Assembly: GCA_963709075.1 (NCBI GenBank)
Contig: CAVPUY010000004.1
Span: forward strand, 85,332-149,331
DNA from: Palsa-506 sp963709075
GTDB taxonomy: Bacteria > Actinomycetota > Actinomycetes > Streptosporangiales > Streptosporangiaceae
Reading direction: 5' to 3'
Length of the DNA stretch: 64,000 nt
Each line of letters opens with the position of its first letter. Positions within the stretch are counted from its first letter, which is position 1. Made by a program: the position numbers and the translations under genes. The notes beneath the pieces were generated by a model that saw nothing but the letters and a program-made list of their open reading frames with translations, was not told where the DNA came from and searched no databases. Below are positions 28,508 to 38,840 of this stretch, in pieces.

Positions 28508-28690
28508 GTGACTGCGGACATACCGAACGACGAGTTCATCGAGGGCGGCGAGGGCGGCGACTCTGCCTGCTGGGCGCACCTGGTGTGCCCGGACTGCGGG
28601 GCAATGGAGTCCGGAGGCCACAGGGAAGGCTGCCCGGCGATCCCGGCCGGCGATGACCAGCGGTCCGCTGATGCCGGGAATCGCCCGTGA
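28508..28690 (+). CDS. Small cysteine-containing protein
   Basis: 60 aa from GTG 28508, preceded by GGAGG. It reads TADIPNDEFIEGGEGGDSAC followed by WAHLVCPDCGAMESGGHREGC. The CPDCG pair plus a following HREGC suggest a single zinc ribbon-like site. Similar short proteins are common in actinobacteria, without a known role. It faces the SARP gene divergently; the 200-nt gap between them holds no other gene. Confidence 0.65.
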   Translation: MTADIPNDEFIEGGEGGDSACWAHLVCPDCGAMESGGHREGCPAIPAGDDQRSADAGNRP

Positions 28691-28717
28691 CGAGCCTGCA
28701 TGTCCGATGCGGCGCCG

Positions 28718-29559
28718 CTACAGGCCGCCGTCGCTGTGCAGCAGCTGGCCGTTGATCCAGCCGCCCTCGGCCGAGCACAGGAACGCGATCAGGTTGGCCG
28801 CGTCGCGTGGCTGGCCCAGCCGCCCGAGCGGCGTGAGCGCGGTCAGCTCGGCCTGCTGCTGCTGGCTCATCCAGCCGTTATCGGTCGGCCCGGGATTGAC
28901 GCAGTTTGCGCTGATCCCCAGGTGCGACAACTCCGTCGCGGCGGCGATGACGATCCGGTCGAGTGCGCCCTTCGACGCCCCGTAGGGCAGGTTGCCCGCG
29001 GTGTGGTCTGAGGTCAGCGCGATGATCCGGCCGGTGCCGTGCGGGCTGGCGAACTGGCGCGCGAACTCGCGGATCAGCAGCCATGCCGCCCTGGCGTTGA
29101 CCGCGAAATGCCGGTCGAAGGATGCGACGTCGGTGGTCAGGATGGTGGATTCCACCGACTCGCTGTGCGAGAGCACCAAGGCGGTAACCGGGCCGAGGGC
29201 GGCGCGGGCCTGATCAAGCACCCGCGCCGGAGTCCCGGTGTCCTGCAGGTCCGCCTCGATAGCGCGCGCACCGCGCGCCGGCCTGCCTGCAGCCGTGCGG
29301 CGAGTTCTTCGGCTGCCCCGTTATCAATGCCCCAGGCCATTCGCGCGTCGTACGGCGCGAAATGCGTGAACGCCACGTCCCAGCCGGTCTCGGCGAGGCG
29401 CAGGGCGATTGCGGTCGCGATCCCGACTCGCCGCCCGGCTCCCGTCACCAGCGCGACCCGGCGCTGGCCGGCTCCGGTGCCACGGTCGCCGGCGCTGATG
29501 GCGTCAGGCTGGGCGGCGCGTTCGGCGCCGGGGCTGTCGGGGCGCATGACGTCAAGCAT
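28718..29559 (-). CDS. Short-chain dehydrogenase/reductase, one apparent frameshift
   Basis: Classical SDR. The N-terminal part has the NAD(P)-binding RRVALVTGAGRRVGIATAIA; after a frame change near 29265 the protein continues VLDQARAALGPVTALVLSHS, FAVNARAAWLLIREFARQF, RIIALTSDHTAGNLPYGASK (Ser, Tyr and Lys of the active site) and CVNPGPTDNGWM. The linking segment AIEADLQDTGTP reads properly only after correcting one base. ATG at 29559 or 29547 could start it. Similar to 3-oxoacyl-ACP-reductase-like SDRs; substrate unknown. Confidence 0.82.
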
Positions 29560-29722
29560 GCCAGGGCGGGCAACTGCAGGCCGGGCGGGCCGGATGGCGC
29601 CGGGCTCAGCGGGCGGATGGCGGCATCGCCGCCGGCAGGCCGGATGGCTGCCCGGGCTCAGCGGGCCAGATGGCGCCGGGCTCGCCCGGCCGGATGGCGG
29701 CAGGCCGCGCGCGGGATGGCCG
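29560..29722. repeat. Degenerate GGCCGGATGGC repeats
   Basis: The gap between the molybdoenzyme stop and the SDR start consists mostly of imperfect GGCCGGATGGCxxCxGGCTCAGCGGG units. No gene or promoter is evident. Confidence 0.5.
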
Positions 29723-30850
29723 TTATGGCATGGGCTCGAGCTGCACGCTGATCTCGTGGATGAAGTTACCGCCGTAGCCGCGGCGGTTCCACTCCGGCCG
29801 CTCGGGTTGCGTATGACCGGCCAGGTCGGTGGCCCGGGCCCTGATCGCCGTCTCGCCCGGCCGGCCGGCCGGCGCCAGATGTTCCCACCACTGCCAGCCG
29901 TGCGTGGTCGGCTCGCCGGTCAGGCTGGCCTCCTGCCAGGCACCGCCAGCCACGCTCACCTCAACGCGGGCGATTGGCGCCGCGCCGGACCAGGCCACTC
30001 CGCGGACTGCGAGCTGTCCGCCGGGCGGCCGCCCGGAGGGCAGGCGCTCGCCCGGGCCAGGCTCCGTGATGAGGGCCCGGACCCGCTGCATCCGGACCGG
30101 CTCCCTGACCACCGTGCCGCCGACGGACCGCTCATAGGTGTAGTCAACGGCCTGGAAGTACCCGCCGAAGGGCGCGCTGGCAACCCGGATATCGGTCAGC
30201 CACTTGACTGAGGCGACCGCATACCAGCCGGGCACCACGAGCCTGACCGGCGCACCGTGCCTGACCGGCAGCGGCGCGCCGTTCATCGCGTAGGCGAGCA
30301 GCGCGCCGGATTCCCTGGCGTCAGCCACGGCCAGGCTCCGCTCGAACCAGATCGGCTCCGCCAAGTCGTCCGGCGTCCCCCGGTCGGCGCCACGGAAGAT
30401 GAGCTCGGTCGCGGCCACCCGGAGGCCGGCCCGGTCGAGAACCTCGTCAAGCCGTACTCCGGTCCACTCAGCGGTGCCCACGGCACCGAGCTGCCACTGG
30501 GCGCCATCTATCGGCGGGCTGAACAGCGTCCGGCCGTTCCCCGCGCATTCGAGCGTCGCAACGAAGGTGTCGGCGGTCATCCCCTTGAGCTCGTCCAGGC
30601 TCAGTTCCAGCGGCTCCCGGACCAGGCCGCTGACGCTCAGCCGCCAGGCAGTCTCGTCGAGCACCGGGATCGGGAAGTGGTTGCGGAGGTAGAAACCTCC
30701 ATCCGGGGTCAGCAGCCTGCCGCCGACGGCTGGCGCCGGCGTCTCGCAATTGACCGGATCCTCGGTGACGACAAGGAGTCCGGCGCCGGCCGCCGCCCGG
30801 CATACCTCGGCAGGATCGACGGCCGAGACCACTCCGTCGCGTTCCGGCAT
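29723..30850 (-). CDS. Sulfite-oxidase-family molybdopterin enzyme
   Basis: 375 aa from ATG 30850, with GGGGAGGG upstream. The molybdopterin-binding domain has FYLRNHFPIPVLDE, the Mo-ligand cysteine in VATLECAGNGRTLFSP and GAPVRLVVPGWYAVASVKWL; the C-terminal Mo-co dimerisation domain includes VAWSGAAPIARVEVSVAGGA and GNFIHEISVQLEP. There is no heme domain and no Tat or Sec signal, so it is probably cytoplasmic, unlike periplasmic SorA. Electron acceptor and substrate are open. A relatively A+T-rich stretch with CTTATCTTATCGG lies at 30945-30965, upstream. Confidence 0.9.
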   Translation of the reverse strand: MPERDGVVSAVDPAEVCRAAAGAGLLVVTEDPVNCETPAPAVGGRLLTPDGGFYLRNHFPIPVLDETAWRLSVSGLVREPLELSLDELKGMTADTFVATLECAGNGRTLFSPPIDGAQWQLGAVGTAEWTGVRLDEVLDRAGLRVAATELIFRGADRGTPDDLAEPIWFERSLAVADARESGALLAYAMNGAPLPVRHGAPVRLVVPGWYAVASVKWLTDIRVASAPFGGYFQAVDYTYERSVGGTVVREPVRMQRVRALITEPGPGERLPSGRPPGGQLAVRGVAWSGAAPIARVEVSVAGGAWQEASLTGEPTTHGWQWWEHLAPAGRPGETAIRARATDLAGHTQPERPEWNRRGYGGNFIHEISVQLEPMP

Positions 30851-31048
30851 TGCTGTGCCCTCCCCGTCAAGCGGCCCCCGGCGACTTTCCCGGGCCCAGG
30901 CGCACCACATCCACGCTCCTGACCGGCGCTTTCACAATAGTCTACCTTATCTTATCGGAATTAATTGCCTGCTGGCTTTCCCTGGCCCCGCCGTGGCGGC
31001 GCGGTTGCCCGACGTGGTGGATCGCGCGACCGCACCAGGCTGCCCGCC

Positions 31049-31107
31049 AACCCCATGATGCCACGACCACGGGGTCAGGTGCCCTTGGATGTCACATTCA
31101 TCGGGTT
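31049..31107. repeat. Copy of the AACCC...GGGTT element
   Basis: AACCCCATGATGCCACG at the left end and CACATTCATCGGGTT (31093-31107) at the right end are 59 nt apart, the same architecture as 19136-19195; the right arm is identical to that copy over 15 nt, while the left arm has diverged. It lies in the 440-nt gap between the molybdoenzyme start and the aminotransferase stop. Confidence 0.7.
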
Positions 31108-31153
31108 CCGGGCGGGAGGCCGGACCGGGACTCGGACCGGGCGGGGCGAGCGC

Positions 31154-31294
31154 GGGGCGGGAACCAGGGGCGGGAACCGGGGCGGGAACCCGGGGCGGGA
31201 ACCGCGGGACGAGGGCCGGGCGGCAGGCGGCGCGGGTGCAGTCCCGTGCCGGGGGCAGGTCGGCGCGGGTGCAGTCCCGTGCCGGGGGCAGGTC
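31154..31294. repeat. Tandem repeats beside the aminotransferase stop
   Basis: Two kinds: four GGGGCGGGAACC-like units at 31154-31203, and a perfect 33-bp direct duplication (31229-31261 and 31262-31294) starting GGCGCGGGTGCAGTCCCGTG. The second copy runs into the aminotransferase stop codon. No gene is seen in the gap. Confidence 0.85.
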
Positions 31295-32456
31295 AGCGCG
31301 ATGCCGCCGCCACGGCGGCGGCCATCCGGCGGACCGCCTCCTGCATCAGGGCCGGCGAGGTGCCCATGTTCAGCCGGGCATGGCCGGTCCCTTGAGCTGC
31401 CGAAGTGCGGGCCGGGGCTCAGCGCGACCTGGCCGCGAGCAAGGAAATCCGCGGCCGGATCGTCGCCGAGGCCGAGCTGGCGGCAGTCCAGCCAGGCCAG
31501 GAAGCTCGCCTCGGGCGGAACGTATCGCACTGCGGGCAGCTGCTCGCTGAGCAGCGTGGAAAGGTAGCCGCGGTTCTCGTCGAGCTGGGCGAGCACGGCA
31601 TCGAGCCACGGCAGCGAGTCGGCGAATGCGGCCACCGACGCGAGCACGCCGAGCTGGCCGGCCAGCAGGGCTTCCCACCGCTCCGCCAGCTGCCCGGCCA
31701 GCTCGGCCGAGCCCGCTATCGCGACGCCGCACTTCAGGCCGGGGATGTTCCATCCTTTCGACGCCGAGCCGAAAGTGATCGCGCGCTGCGCTGCCGCATG
31801 ATCGAGGGACGAGAAACGGCACGTACTCCGCGCCGGGAAGGACGAGCGGCGCATGGATCTCGTCGACCAGGAGCAGCTTGCCGTGCTGGCGGCAAAGGTC
31901 GCCGACCGCGGTCAGCTGCTCGGCGGACCAGACCCGGCCGACCGGGTTGTGCGGGCTGCAGAGCAGGTAGGCGCTGACGTCCTGACCGGCCAGGGCCTGG
32001 TCGAGCGCATCAAGGTCCAGGTCATACCGGCCATCGTCGCGCCTGGAAAGCGGTGCCTCGACAATGCGCCGCCCGGTGAACCCGATCCGGAAGAAGAACG
32101 GGGCGTATACCGGCGGGTTGATGACGATTCCGGATCCAGGCGGCGTAAGCGCCATGATCATCTCGGCGATCCCGGTCATGACATCGGGAATGGCGAATAC
32201 CCGGGCCGGGTCAGGCGACCAGCGCAGCCGCTTGCGGGCGAATGCGGCGAAGGCCTCGCCCAGCATCCCCTTGTGCGCGTAGCCGGCATCGCTGATCGCC
32301 ATCGCCGACCTGACCGCCTCCTTGATGGGCTCGGCCAGGTCGAAGTCCATCTCGGCGACGAAAGCGGGCAGCACGTCATCCGGATAGGTACGCCACTTGA
32401 AGCTGGTGCGGCGCGCTGAGCTCCGCAAGGGAGCAGTTTCCGAGTAGCGGGTCCAT
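31293..32456 (-). CDS. MalY/PatB-type PLP aminotransferase (cystathionine beta-lyase-like), three apparent frameshifts
   Basis: Fold-type I PLP enzyme. Pieces in three frames join as MDPLLGNCSLAELSA, then RTSFKWRTYPDDVLPAFVAE to LLLVDEIHAPLVL (substrate-independent core including SAYLLCSPHNPVGRVW), then QRAITFGSASKGWNIPGLKC (the PLP lysine is in SASKGWN), then a C-terminal ARLNMGTSPALMQEAVRRMA. Changes lie near 32415, 31815 and 31390, each one extra base, and the whole length is exactly 388 codons. Family members act as beta-C-S lyases and sometimes modulate regulators; the role here is open. Confidence 0.85.
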
Positions 32457-32585
32457 CTGACGGATGTTACCCAGCAGCACATGCCGGATTCTTCGCCGTG
32501 CGAGCGCGGCGCCGCCTGCCCGGCCGCATACGTTTGCCACATACGCCAGCCGCATCCTGACGCGGGCGATCATGGAGGTTCCTGG

Positions 32586-33008
32586 ATGACACACGCCATG
32601 CCAGCAGAGTTGGCCGAGATCCTCGCGGAGGTTGCACCGCCAGGGGTCGCGTTCCGGCACCGCCAGCACATCCACCTGGCATTCATCGCGGTGCGCAGGC
32701 ACGGCGGCCCGCGGGCGGCCGAGCTGATCGGCCGCTGGATCCGGCACATCGCGGCATACGAGCGCGCGCCGCAGAAGTATCACGCCACGGTCACCCGCGC
32801 CTGGACCGAGATCGTCGCACATCACGTCAGCGCGGATCCGTCGGTCACGACCTTCGACGCATTCGCCGAACGCAACCCGGCATTGCTCGACAAGCGGCTC
32901 CTTGCCCGGCACTACACCTCGGCCGTTCTCGCTTCGGCGGCGGCCAGGGCAGGATGGGTAGCGCCCGATCTCGCCGCATTTCCGTGGATGGAGAGCCAAT
33001 GCACCTAG
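32586..33008 (+). CDS. Hypothetical protein, histidine-rich helical
   Basis: 140 aa from ATG 32586 with GGAGG upstream. Contains FRHRQHIHLAFIAVRRHGG, AAYERAPQKYHATVTRAWTE and LLDKRLLARHYTSAVLASAA. The repeated His residues (HxH, YHATVTRAW, HHVS, RHY) look like a conserved, possibly metal-binding, small domain found as a stand-alone protein; I cannot name it. Its last bases overlap the probable start of the ABC ATPase, suggesting coupled expression with the exporter. Confidence 0.65.
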   Translation: MTHAMPAELAEILAEVAPPGVAFRHRQHIHLAFIAVRRHGGPRAAELIGRWIRHIAAYERAPQKYHATVTRAWTEIVAHHVSADPSVTTFDAFAERNPALLDKRLLARHYTSAVLASAAARAGWVAPDLAAFPWMESQCT

Positions 33009-33980
33009 GCGGCCAGCAAGCCGCAGCAGACCAAGCTGAGCCTGGCCGCAGCGGCGAGCCCGGCCGGGACGCTTGAACTTGATCACCTGTCCCGCCGGTA
33101 CGGCGATGTGGTCGCGCTGGACGGGCTGACCTTCACCGTCCCGCCTGGCCAGGTCTTCGGGTTTCTCGGGCCGAACGGGGCAGGCAAGACCACCGCCATG
33201 CGGGCCATCGTCGGAGTCACCAGCCTGGACGGCGGCCAGGTGCGCTGGCGCGGCCAGCCGATCGACCCAGGAGTCCGCCGCCGGATCGGCTACATGCCAG
33301 AAGAGCGCGGGCTCTATCCGGCGATGCGGGTACTCGAGCAACTCGAGTACCTGGCCCGCCTGCACGGCCTGTCCGCCGCGGCAGCCGACGCGGCGGCCCT
33401 GCACTGGAGCGACCGCCTCGGCCTGGCTGACCAGGGCCAGGTCAAGATCGAGGCGCTGTCGCTCGGCAACCAGCAGCGAGTACAGCTCGCGGCGGCGCTG
33501 GTGCACGAACCGGAGTTGCTTGTCCTGGACGAGCCGTTCTCCGGCCTGGACCCGGTAGGCGTCGACGCCATGAGCGAGGTACTCGCCGAGCGGGCCGCGG
33601 CCGGGATCACGATGCTCTTTTCCAGTCACCAGCTCGACCTGGTCGAGCATCTGTGTCACTCGGTCGCAATCATCCACCGCGGGCGGCTGGTAGCCCAGGG
33701 CTCGGTCAGGGACCTGGGCATGGCCGGCCAGCTGCGGATCACCGTCCGGGTGGCCGGCGATGACGCGGGCCGCTGGGCCACGGACCTGGGCAGCATGGCC
33801 CAGGTCGAGAGCAATGCCGGGGGAACCGTCCTGCTGTCACTGCGAGACCGCGCCGCCGCCCAGGCCGTGCTGGACCGGGCCAGGGCGGCCGGCCCGGTAG
33901 AGCATTTCAGCTTCGAGCGGAGAAAGCTCTCCGAGGTATTCCGTGACGCTGTCGGCTCGAGCCACGGCGGAACCCCGTGA
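32999..33980 (+). CDS. NatA-like ABC exporter ATPase (start obscured by an apparent frameshift)
   Basis: The ATPase core is intact: LELDHLSRRYGDVVALDGLT, Walker A GPNGAGKTTAM, Q-loop region IGYMPEERGLYPAM, signature LSLGNQQRVQLAAAL (variant of LSGGQ), Walker B LLVLDEPFSGLDPVG and SSHQLDLVEHLC. In the core frame no start lies upstream of GTG 33108, which would cut off the first strand. ATG 32999 (MHLGGQQAAADQAEPGRSGE) with GGAGAG upstream fits if one extra base lies near 33075; the length (982 nt) agrees. The stop overlaps the permease start (GTGA). Confidence 0.85.
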
Positions 33981-35171
33981 ATATGCGGTCAGCGGAGCTA
34001 ATCCGGCTGGTGGCCGTCCGCGAGATCCGCGACCGGGCGCGGGCCAAGTCGTTCTGGATCGCCAGCGTCATCCTGCTGGTGGCCGTCGCCGCGGCCGCGA
34101 TCATCCCGGCCCTGCTGAACGGCCATCAGGCCACCGCCAGGGTCGGCATCCTGGGCGGCCAGGCAGACCGCGCTCAGCCAGGCGGCCAGGGAAGCCGGGC
34201 GCATCTCCGGCACGACGGTGACCGTGGTGCCGCTGCCCGATATGGCTGCGGCCAGGGCGAGAGTGCACTCCGGGGATCTCGCCGCGGTGCTGGTCGGCGA
34301 CAGCGAGGTGCTGGTCAAGCAGCAGTCGATCAGCGGGAGCTCATCGCCGGGCGCCACCCTGGCGGGCGCGCTGTCGCAGGTCGGCGGCCTGCAGCGGCTT
34401 TACGCCCTGCTGCCCCCGGCAGCGGCAGCCCGGATCGCGAGACAAGGCATCGCGCTGCCGGTGCACGGGCTGGTCCCGCCGCCTCGCGGCCTGGCCAGCA
34501 GGATCACCGGCCTGGCCGCCGCCATCCTGATCTACGTGATCATCCTCACCTACGGGGTGCGCATCACGATCGGCGTGGGCGAGGAGAAGGCCAGCCGGGT
34601 TGTCGAGGTGCTGCTGACGACGCTCCGGCCGGTCCAGCTGCTGGCCGGGAAGGTCATCGGCATGGGGATCCTCGCCATTGCGCAGGTCGCCGCGATGGTC
34701 GCGGTGTTTCTCGTGCTCGGGCACGTGGCCGGCTCCGCCGCGGTGCAGGGCGCCGCGGGCGGGGTGGTGCTGGCCGGCGCCCTCTGGCTGCTGCTCGGCT
34801 ATGCCTTCTACTGCACCGCTTACGCCGCGGCCGGCTCTCTGATCACCCGGCAGGCCGACGCCTACAACGCGTCGCTGCCGCTGCAGCTGCCGCTGATCCT
34901 CGCCTACGTGCTCGCCTACACGGTGCTTTACGCCAGCGGGGTCAACTGGTTCTACCACGTACTCGCCTTCGTGCCGTTCACGGCACCGGTGGCGATGCCG
35001 GTGCTGGTCGCGGTGGGCGCCGCGCCGGGCTGGCAGCTAGCCCTGTCCGCCGCGATCAGCATCGCGGCCACCGTCGGGATGGCGCGGCTGGCGGGCACGA
35101 TCTACGAGCGGGCGATCCTGCGTACCGGGAGCAGGCTCCGGGTGCGACAGGTGCTCAGGTCCGCGCGTTAG
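33977..35171 (+). CDS. NatB-like ABC-2 family permease, one apparent frameshift
   Basis: Exporter membrane subunit. N-terminal SAELIRLVAVREIRDRARAK and a first helix (SFWIASVILLVAVAAAAIIP) are followed by an extracytoplasmic segment; the frame changes near 34165 (one extra base), after which VTVVPLPDMAAARARVHSGD and five further helices follow, e.g. ITGLAAAILIYVIILTYGVR and LLTTLRPVQLLAGKVIGMGI. Resembles NatB, the partner of NatA in sodium or small-molecule export; substrate unknown. The TAG overlaps convergently with the TetR gene. Confidence 0.85.
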
Positions 35172-35881
35172 CCGGCCATCCGCCCGGCCGGGCCAGCGCC
35201 CGGCGCCTGGATGTCGCCTGCCAGGTAGCGTTCCAGCGTAGGGCCGATCGCGGCGGCCAGGTCATCCGCGCTCGCCCCGGCGACTGGGCCAAGCGCTAGC
35301 ACGTACCTGGTCAGCGCGAGGCCGAGCATCTGGCTCGCGGCCAGCGCGGCCCGGAACTCCGGGCCGGCCTGGTCCTGGGCAGCAGCCGCCGTGTTCCGGC
35401 CGGCCGCACCGGCCGCCGCGGCGACCGGCCCCAGGATCACCTCGGTGATGAACTCCCGCAGCATGCCCGCCGCCTGCTCGCTGGTCAGCGCCGAGCGCAG
35501 CAGCCCGAGGAACGGGCCGCGCACATCCTCCCGCTCCCACACCCCGAGCACGGCGCGGACCATGTGCACGCCGAGGCTTACCGCAGGGTCCCGGCCGCCC
35601 GGAGCGAACACCGCGGTCAGTACCTCGCTCGGCACCACCGGCAGCCGCATCGCGGCGGCGAACAGCTGCTCCTTGCTGCCGTAGAAATGATGCACGAGCG
35701 CCGGGTCGACGGCGGCGGCGGCCGCGATGGCCCGGATCGTCGCCCCGTCGTAGCCGCGGTCGGCGAACTGGGCGCGGGCAGCCGCCAGGATCGCCTCCCT
35801 GGTGCCGCTCTCGCCGGCCCGGCGGCCGGCCCGGCGGGTACCGCGCCTGTCGCCGGGATCAGGTCCTGGCTGGCGAGTCAC
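35168..35881 (-). CDS. TetR-family regulator of the ABC exporter operon
   Basis: 237 aa from GTG 35881. The HTH is seen in TREAILAAARAQFADRGYDG, ATIRAIAAAAAVDPALVHHF and YGSKEQLFAAA; the C-terminal ligand domain contains WEREDVRGPFLGLLRSALTS. It is the last gene of a four-gene leftward operon (permease, ATPase, ATPase, regulator), each joined to the next by ATGA or GTGA, and probably represses that operon through the palindrome at 38841. Confidence 0.92.
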   Translation of the reverse strand: MTRQPGPDPGDRRGTRRAGRRAGESGTREAILAAARAQFADRGYDGATIRAIAAAAAVDPALVHHFYGSKEQLFAAAMRLPVVPSEVLTAVFAPGGRDPAVSLGVHMVRAVLGVWEREDVRGPFLGLLRSALTSEQAAGMLREFITEVILGPVAAAAGAAGRNTAAAAQDQAGPEFRAALAASQMLGLALTRYVLALGPVAGASADDLAAAIGPTLERYLAGDIQAPGAGPAGRMAG

Positions 35882-36800
35882 GCCGTCGCCTCCGTTTCAA
35901 ATCCTGGTTGTGCTAGCTGGAAGAACCGCTCCTCCAGGGTCGCAGGTGCGGTGGACACCCGCGCTCCAGCGGCAGCCGGTGCGCCTGCCGCGCGCAGTGC
36001 GCGGCGGACCTCGTCCGGCCCGGTGCCCGGAACCCGCAGGGCCCGGCCGGCCAGTGACACCTGCAGGCCGGCCTCTTCAAGCGCCCGGAACGCGGCCGCC
36101 CAGGACGGCGTGTCCACCACGGTGACCCGCGCCGGGCCGATGATCTCCGGTGCCGCGCCGCGGGCGACCACCCGGCCGTCCGCCATGATCACCAGGCGCG
36201 CGCACTCCCCCGGCTTCCTCCATGTAGTGCGTCGTGACAAGGACGCCTGCTCCGGCGGCCGCGGCGCCGGCGATCGTGTCCCACAGCCTGGCCCGGCCGA
36301 GCGGGTCAACGCCCGACGTCGGCTCGTCCAGTATGAGCAGGTCAGGCTGGTGCGACAGGGCCTGGGCGAACGCGACGCGCCGCTGCAGGCCGAGCGGCAG
36401 GGCTCCGACCGGGGTGCGGGAGTACCGCCGCAGCGCGTCCGGCAGCTGCGGCCGCGGGCCGCCGAACGCGGCTGCCGAGAACTCCAGGTTCTGCTCCGGG
36501 GTCAGGTCGTCGTACAGCCCGAGGCTCTGCGGCACGTACCCGATCCGGCGGCGCGTCCCGCGCGATGGCGGCGCGCCGAACAGCTGCACATCGCCGGCCG
36601 ACGCCGCCAGCAGGCCGAGCAGCATCCTGATCAGCGTGGTCTTCCCGGCACCGTTCGCGCCGAGCAGGCCGACGATCTCACCCGCCCTGATCTCCAGGCT
36701 GACCTCGCTGACCGCCGTGAACTCGCCGAACTTCCTGCTCACGCCGGCGCACACGGCAAGCGGCCCGGCGTCCGCTGCGGCAGCGCGGCCCGCCGGTCAT
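35878..36800 (-). CDS. ABC exporter ATPase 1, two apparent frameshifts
   Basis: CAGVSRKFGEFTAVSEVSLE leads into Walker A GANGAGKTTLIR, RIGYVPQSLGLYDDLTPEQN, the region before Walker B (VGALPLGLQRRVAFAQALSH, a variant signature), Walker B LLILDEPTSGVDPLG and TTHYMEEAG. There the frame shifts (near 36213) and continues LVIMADGRVVARGAAPEIIG to LEERFFQLAQPGFETEATA. ATG 36800 overlaps the ATPase 2 stop, but its frame differs from the core, implying a second one-base excess at 36760-36795; GTG 36754 is the conservative start. Together with ATPase 2 it resembles the two halves of YbhF. Confidence 0.82.
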
Positions 36801-37691
36801 CGCGTGCTCCCGGCCAGCCCGAGCTCCCTGGCCAGCGCCGCGACGGTGACCGCGTCCTGCAGGTCCGGCCGGATCGGCTCGCCCGGCCCGGCTGCTGAGC
36901 CCGGCGGAATCCCACACCCGCCAGCGCCCGCCGCGCCGCCATGCCCGCTGCTCGTCGGCTCTCGGCGGCCGCCCGGGGACGGCGCGCAGCGTGCCAGGTA
37001 CTGCCCCGATGATCTGCCCGGGGGTCCCGGCCGCGAGCTCGCGGCCGTCATCCAGGGCGAGCACGGCGACCGCGCGCTCTGCCTCGTCGAGATAGGTGGT
37101 GGCCAGCACGACGGCGCAGCCGTCCGCGGCGGCGCGGGCGATCAGCCACCACAGGCCGGACCTGCTCACCGGATCGACGCCGGTCGTCGGCTCGTCCAGG
37201 ACAAGCAGCCGGGGATCGGTCAGCATCGCCGCGATCACCCCCAGCTTCTGCCGCATCCCGCCGGATAGCTGCCCGGCCAGCCGGTCGCGGGCAGCGTCAA
37301 GGCCGGCCCGTTCTAGCAGGTCGGCAGACCGCTCGCGGGCACGGGCGGCGGACAGCCCGTAGGCCGATGCGCGGAACTCGAGATTCTCCGCGGTGGTCAG
37401 GTCCGGGTACGTGCCCGAGCTCGCGGGGAGATACCCGATCTGCCTGGCCGGCGGCCGCCGGACCTGCCCGCTATCGGGCGCTAGCGCGCCGGCCAGACAG
37501 CGCAGCAGGGTCGTCTTGCCCGCGCCGTCCCCGCCGACAACCGCCGTCAGCTCGCCACGCTGCGCGCGCAGCGTGATGTTGTCGAGGGCAGATTGCCCCT
37601 GATATTTAACGGATACATCGTCGGTACCCCAGTCCCCTCGGTCCGCTTCCTTTCCCGGGCCGGCCAACGGGTCGCCCGGGCGGCCGGTCAT
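36797..37691 (-). CDS. ABC exporter ATPase 2, one apparent frameshift
   Basis: Starts ATG 37691, overlapping the permease stop. Core: VSVKYQGQSALDNITLRAQR, Walker A GGDGAGKTTLLRC, QIGYLPASSGTYPDLTTAEN, signature LSGGMRQKLGVIAAM, Walker B LLVLDEPTTGVDPVS and ATTYLDEAERAVAV. Near 36905 the frame changes and the expected end is RPDLQDAVTVAALARELGLA at TGA 36797-36799; one extra base fits the 895-nt length. It pairs with ATPase 1 and a single ABC-2 permease. Confidence 0.84.
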
Positions 37692-38773
37692 GCGGACCGC
37701 CGGGACCGTGCGGGCGCCAGGTACTGGCGGAACCGCAGCCAGGCCAGGGTCACGATCACCGTGCCGAGCAGCGTGAGATAGAGCAACGGCGGCCAGAGCG
37801 CGCTGATCGGCTCAGCCCGGAGCATCACGCCGCGGGAAATCTCGTTGAAGTAGGTCAGCGGCAGCAGGTAGGCGATCCAGCGGACCCCGGCGACGATCGA
37901 GGAGAGCGGGAAGATCAGCCCGGACAGCAGCACCTGCGGCAGCAGTGTCATCACGGCCAGCTGGATGGCCTGACCCTGGTTCTGCGACACGCTGGAGATC
38001 AGCACGCCGATGCCCAGGGTCACGAACAGGAAGAGCAGGGCGCCGAGGCCGAATACCGCGACCGAGCCGCGGAACGGGACACCGAAGATAGCGACCCCGA
38101 CAACCAGCACGATCGCGAGGTCGGCGGTCGCCACGGCGAAGTACGGCACGATCTTCCCGAGGAACACATCGCCGGGCCGCAATGGCATCACCGCGAGCTG
38201 CTCCAGCGTCCCGGACTGCCGTTCGCGCACCACCCCGAGGCTGGTGATGATCGTGCCGACGAACACGAGGACCACGCCGGCCAGCCCGGGGATCATGATG
38301 TACGACGTCGTTAGCCGCGGGTTATAGAGAACGTGCACTTCGGGCGCGGCGGCGGACAGCGCGGCCGGGACCGTCCCGGCGGCGGCCGGGGGCTGCTGGC
38401 CGGATTGGGCCGTGCGGCCGGCCAGCGCGGTCAGGGCCGCGCGCGCGGCGAACAGCTGGGTCCCGTCGATGAGCACGACCGGCCGCGCGCCGCCGGTCAC
38501 CACCGCGACGACAGCGTCGCCATCCCTGAGCTGGTCCTGCGCCCACGAGCGGCCCTGCGCGGCCTGCGTGCTGACCACGTCGAACGGCTGGCGCAGTGCC
38601 GCGGCCACCGCGGCGGCCTGCGGCCCCGCGACGGCAACGGCGATGCTGGAGACATCGAAGGTGGCAGCGTAGCCGAGTACGACGAGCAGCAGCACCGGCA
38701 TCGCGATCATCATCGCCAGGGTCCGCCGGTCCCGCCTGAGCTGCCGGAACTCCTTCACGATCATCGCCCACAT
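37688..38773 (-). CDS. ABC-2 exporter permease (YbhS/YbhR-like)
   Basis: 361 aa from ATG 38773. One N-terminal helix (TLAMMIAMPVLLLVVLGYAA), a large extracytoplasmic loop of about 150 residues, then five helices, including MIPGLAGVVLVFVGTIITSL and IAYLLPLTYFNEISRGVML. The VVRERQSGTLEQLAVMPLRP motif after the second helix is typical of the family. Intact in one frame. First gene of the TetR-controlled operon. Confidence 0.93.
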   Translation of the reverse strand: MWAMIVKEFRQLRRDRRTLAMMIAMPVLLLVVLGYAATFDVSSIAVAVAGPQAAAVAAALRQPFDVVSTQAAQGRSWAQDQLRDGDAVVAVVTGGARPVVLIDGTQLFAARAALTALAGRTAQSGQQPPAAAGTVPAALSAAAPEVHVLYNPRLTTSYIMIPGLAGVVLVFVGTIITSLGVVRERQSGTLEQLAVMPLRPGDVFLGKIVPYFAVATADLAIVLVVGVAIFGVPFRGSVAVFGLGALLFLFVTLGIGVLISSVSQNQGQAIQLAVMTLLPQVLLSGLIFPLSSIVAGVRWIAYLLPLTYFNEISRGVMLRAEPISALWPPLLYLTLLGTVIVTLAWLRFRQYLAPARSRRSA

Positions 38774-38840
38774 CGGCTTGCTCCCATCACTGCCGGGGCA
38801 GTCACTGCCAGGCCAGCGGCCAGCGGCCAGCGGCTAATAT